From Lysobacterales bacterium (lineage in GTDB: Bacteria > Pseudomonadota > Gammaproteobacteria > Xanthomonadales > Rhodanobacteraceae), in contig JADJHN010000002.1 of the NCBI GenBank assembly GCA_016707485.1, positions 682,001-746,000 of the forward strand: 64,000 nucleotides of DNA. The letters are read 5' to 3'. The translations under genes were made by a program, and so were the position numbers. The notes under the pieces were generated by a model. The model saw only the letters and a program-made list of their open reading frames with translations. It searched no databases and had not been told where the DNA came from. Shown here one piece after another: positions 61,699-64,000 of this stretch; positions within the stretch are counted from its first letter, which is position 1; every line of letters begins with the position of its first letter.

Positions 61699-63027
61699 TC
61701 AGGCAGGGCGTCGTCCGCGCACGAGGACGGCATGCACAAACACCAGGACCAGCAAGGCAATGCCGATCGCCAGCCATTCCGCGCGTGACAGCGTGGCCAG
61801 GATGGCGATCATCGCCAGGCTCGAGATGGCCGGAATCAGTGCGCCGCCGGGCAGCACGAAGGGCTTGCCACCACTGCGCACATCGCGCTTCTGCGCCACG
61901 CCGGTAGCCAGGCTGACACCAAGGTAGATCAGGCAGTTGGCGCCGCCGGAAACCAGCGCCAGCGCCTCGAAATTGCCGACCACGGCCAGGCCGAATCCAA
62001 CCAGGCCGTGGCCGAGGATGGCCAGCAGCGGCACGCGATGGCTGGCGCTGACGCGACCGAAGGCGGCGGGCAGATAACCGTCGCGACCCAGCGCATAGAG
62101 CAGGCGCGAGGAGGCCAGCAGGTTGCCCATCATGAAACCGCCCATGGATACGCCGGCGGTGATCAGCAGGATGACCAGGCCCGGCGACCACATGCTGCCG
62201 GCGGCATCGGCCAGCGGTGCCTTGCTGGTCGCCAGCAGCGGCCCGAGGATGCCCTGGGTGACGATCTGTATGCCCATGTACAGCAAGACCACGACAAGGA
62301 TCGCCGCCAGCGTCGCGCGCGGCACGCTGTGCGCGGCATCGCGCAATTCGCCCGAAGGAATCAGCGCGGTCTCCATGCCCGAGTAGGCAAACATGACCAG
62401 CACCATGGACGCGCCAAGGGTCGGCCAGGAAGGGATGTCCAGCCAGCTGATCTGGCCCCAGTCGACGAACGGGAGTCCGATCAAGGCAAGCAGGAACAGC
62501 GGCGTCAGTTTCAGCGTGGCGAGGATGTTGATCGCGCGCGTGCCGAGGCGCACGCCAAATGCATTAAGGGTGATCAGCGCCGCATACAGGGCGACCATGA
62601 ACAGTGTTCGCCACAGCGGTTGCTCAAGTTGCGGCCAGGCGCGTGCGACCTGCAGGAACAGTGCCGATGCCACGGCACCGCTGGAGGCGGCATTGCAGAT
62701 CCACATCAAGGCCCCGGCGATGAATCCGGCAAACGGCCCGAACGCCGCGCCGACATAGGTGTAAGGCCCGCCGGTAGTCGCCGCGCGACTGCCGATGGCG
62801 GCGAAACACAGGGCAATCGGCACGATCGCCAGGGCCCCGGCAAGGAAGGCGAGCGGCGCCGAGGAACCCATGCGCGTGAACAGCAGGGCCGGCAACAGGA
62901 AGATGCCCGAGCCGACAATGATATTGATGATGGCCGCAGCCAGGGAAACGCCGCCGACCGCACGCACCAGGGCAGCTTCACCGTGCAGGGTTGTGCCAGG
63001 TGCTGGCGGTCTCGGCGTCGAGGTCAT
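61699..63027 (-). CDS. APC-family amino acid permease
   Basis: 442 residues with about 12 hydrophobic helices, starting at ALVRAVGGVSLAAAIINIIV with the GSGIF segment of the first helix of APC transporters. YTYVGAAFGPFAGFIAG, FAYSGMETALIPSGE and a C-terminal LAIGIALLVLVFVHA helix are visible. Substrate not predictable. The ATG at 63027 (MTSTPRPPAPG) is chosen; the frame to 63084 adds 19 polar residues. It is upstream of the propeller cyclase on the same strand. Confidence 0.88.
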   Translation of the reverse strand: MTSTPRPPAPGTTLHGEAALVRAVGGVSLAAAIINIIVGSGIFLLPALLFTRMGSSAPLAFLAGALAIVPIALCFAAIGSRAATTGGPYTYVGAAFGPFAGFIAGALMWICNAASSGAVASALFLQVARAWPQLEQPLWRTLFMVALYAALITLNAFGVRLGTRAINILATLKLTPLFLLALIGLPFVDWGQISWLDIPSWPTLGASMVLVMFAYSGMETALIPSGELRDAAHSVPRATLAAILVVVLLYMGIQIVTQGILGPLLATSKAPLADAAGSMWSPGLVILLITAGVSMGGFMMGNLLASSRLLYALGRDGYLPAAFGRVSASHRVPLLAILGHGLVGFGLAVVGNFEALALVSGGANCLIYLGVSLATGVAQKRDVRSGGKPFVLPGGALIPAISSLAMIAILATLSRAEWLAIGIALLVLVFVHAVLVRGRRPA

Positions 63028-63218
63028 GCGCGGTTCCGTGGCGAGGCGAAAGGCGCAAGCGTGCCACAGTTTCGCACGCCTCAATCAAGGCCTCGAATTG
63101 ACCTGCCGGGCTGCGTCCGCGTCACGGCCCTTCGGCCACCCGGCCTGCGCGCACCCGGCCGTGGCTGCCGGCGCCAATGTGCAAACCGGTTCACGGTTCG
63201 ATCCGGAACCATTCGCCC

Positions 63219-63246
63219 TTGCAACGTCATGCGCCAGGACTATGAT
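63219..63246 (+). promoter_or_regulatory. candidate promoter for the secreted protein gene
   Basis: TTGCAA at 63219-63224, 16-bp spacer, TATGAT at 63241-63246. The gene start is 47 bp downstream with AGGGAG as ribosome site. Confidence 0.5.
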
Positions 63247-63292
63247 GCGATTGCGGTCAGTCAGGCCGTCGCTTTCATCCAGGGAGAACGTC

Positions 63293-63862
63293 ATGATCAA
63301 AACGATATCCGGCATCGCGATTGCAGCGATGCTGATCGGTTCCGGATTGCCGGTTTTCGCAGCCGACGGGATCGGCGCTGTGCCCGTTTCGGAAGGCATC
63401 AACTACACCCACATGCCGGGGCCGGACATGGCCGACGACGGGATCGCTGCGCCCGCTGGAGTGATCAGCAATCACTATCTGTTCCTCGTCGGCTCCGCAT
63501 TCACCCCGCGCTCCAGTTCACAGACGGTCACCTATGCGGGTGGCGGCTGCTCCAATTCCTCGGCCGCGCTGACCACCAGTCTCGAACTTCCGCAAGGCGC
63601 AAGCATTCTGGGTGTCCGCCTCTTTTTCAACAACAACGGCACGCCCAATGCGGTCGGCATGTTCCTGAGCACCTATCCGGGCAACGGCGACGTCACCGAC
63701 GAGCTCACTGGAACTTCCTCCGCGAGTGCAGGATATACCAGCGTCTACTTCAGCCCGGCCGCACCTTTGATCGTCGACAACCTTTCACAGGCGTATGTGC
63801 TGACCGCAACGACGCTTGGCTCGAGCCGCGTTTGTGGCATGCGCGTTTTCTACGCACTCTAG
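63293..63862 (+). CDS. secreted protein of unknown function
   Basis: 189 residues with a signal peptide (MIKTISGIAIAAMLIGSGLP, cleavage after VFA). The mature chain is beta-rich (SLELPQGASILGVRLFFNNN, YTSVYFSPAAPLIVDNLSQA) and ends in YAL, with two Cys likely forming a disulfide (GGGCSNSS and SSRVCGMRVF). No family recognised. AGGGAG precedes the ATG at 63293. It is directly followed, 10 bp later, by another gene with a signal peptide. Confidence 0.72.
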   Translation: MIKTISGIAIAAMLIGSGLPVFAADGIGAVPVSEGINYTHMPGPDMADDGIAAPAGVISNHYLFLVGSAFTPRSSSQTVTYAGGGCSNSSAALTTSLELPQGASILGVRLFFNNNGTPNAVGMFLSTYPGNGDVTDELTGTSSASAGYTSVYFSPAAPLIVDNLSQAYVLTATTLGSSRVCGMRVFYAL

Positions 63863-63871
63863 GAGACGGCC

Positions 63872-64000
63872 ATGACGACCAGCATCCGAAGTCCCATGCC
63901 GATGATTGCCGCCGGCGCGCTCCTGCTTGCTGCGGCCCTGCCGATGGCAGCGACCGCAGGCGATCAACCCGTTCACCCACGCGCGCCGGACACCGCACGT
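63872..64000 (+). CDS. second secreted protein, cut by the window end
   Basis: The first 43 codons are visible: MTTSIRSPMPMIAAGALLLA then AALPMAATAGDQPV, a signal peptide with cleavage expected after ATA. AGGAG lies 6 bp before the ATG at 63872. It is 10 bp after the previous secreted gene, so the two are one operon. The mature part lies beyond the window. Confidence 0.7.
   Translation, partial: MTTSIRSPMPMIAAGALLLAAALPMAATAGDQPVHPRAPDTAR

Overview
The window is 64 kb of GC-rich chromosomal DNA centred on a replication origin. Gene content and order point to a gammaproteobacterium of the order Xanthomonadales (Lysobacterales). The clues are the minus-strand block mnmE, yidC, rnpA, rpmH facing plus-strand dnaA, dnaN, recF and gyrB; the tonB-exbB-exbD1-exbD2 cluster followed by pdxJ; an HslV with an N-terminal extension before TTIVSVRR; and GGGAAT-type intergenic repeats. 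The genus cannot be fixed from sequence alone. I saw no tRNA, rRNA, CRISPR array, insertion sequence or prophage.

Layout. 1-2868 (minus): the end of a beta-ketoacyl synthase/ACP pair below a TPR-sulfotransferase. 3106-3894: uppP. 3912-7978 (minus): an operon of a TPR-Asp/Asn hydroxylase, a PEBP protein and a second, motif-poor TPR-sulfotransferase. 8087-9565: a Ycf46-type AAA ATPase. 9611-12952 (minus): a YdiI-type thioesterase, srkA, plsC and a YheT hydrolase. 13065-16931: a DUF2845 protein, then hslV, hslU, an unknown gene and a DUF971 gene, with a GGGAAT repeat in each of the four gaps after hslV. 17031-25644 (minus): DUF2207, lemA, a DPP-IV peptidase, mnmE, yidC, rnpA, rpmH. 25813-32130: dnaA, oriC region, dnaN, recF, gyrB.

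32376-36341: a secreted TPR protein, then TonB, ExbB, ExbD1 and, behind a terminator, ExbD2, which energise outer-membrane uptake. 36479-41096 (minus): a five-gene run of an unknown envelope protein, an ECF sigma factor, a small membrane protein (possible anti-sigma), a PDZ protein and pdxJ. 41270-41902: two small membrane proteins. 42049-46208: the glyoxylate bypass (aceB, aceA) divergent from a LysR regulator, with two matching TCAAT-N7-ATTGA palindromes between them. 46490-52710: a cNMP-GGDEF protein, a UPF0149 protein, xthA, ltaE and a large REC-PAS-GGDEF-EAL protein whose GGDEF and EAL motifs are eroded. 52924-58367: hemB, aroE, a cysteine-cluster protein, a small membrane protein, a gamma-carbonic anhydrase, an aldehyde dehydrogenase and an EcsC-like protein. 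58458-63027 (minus): a periplasmic-propeller diguanylate cyclase and an APC permease. 63293-64000: two adjacent secreted proteins, the second cut by the window end.

Most of this is housekeeping. The less explained parts are the TPR-sulfotransferase/hydroxylase loci, the ECF-membrane protein-PDZ operon, the GGGAAT elements (one supplies the last codons of hslV), the operator pair of the glyoxylate genes, the hairpin-rich leader between aceA and the cNMP-GGDEF gene, and the paired secreted proteins at the right edge.
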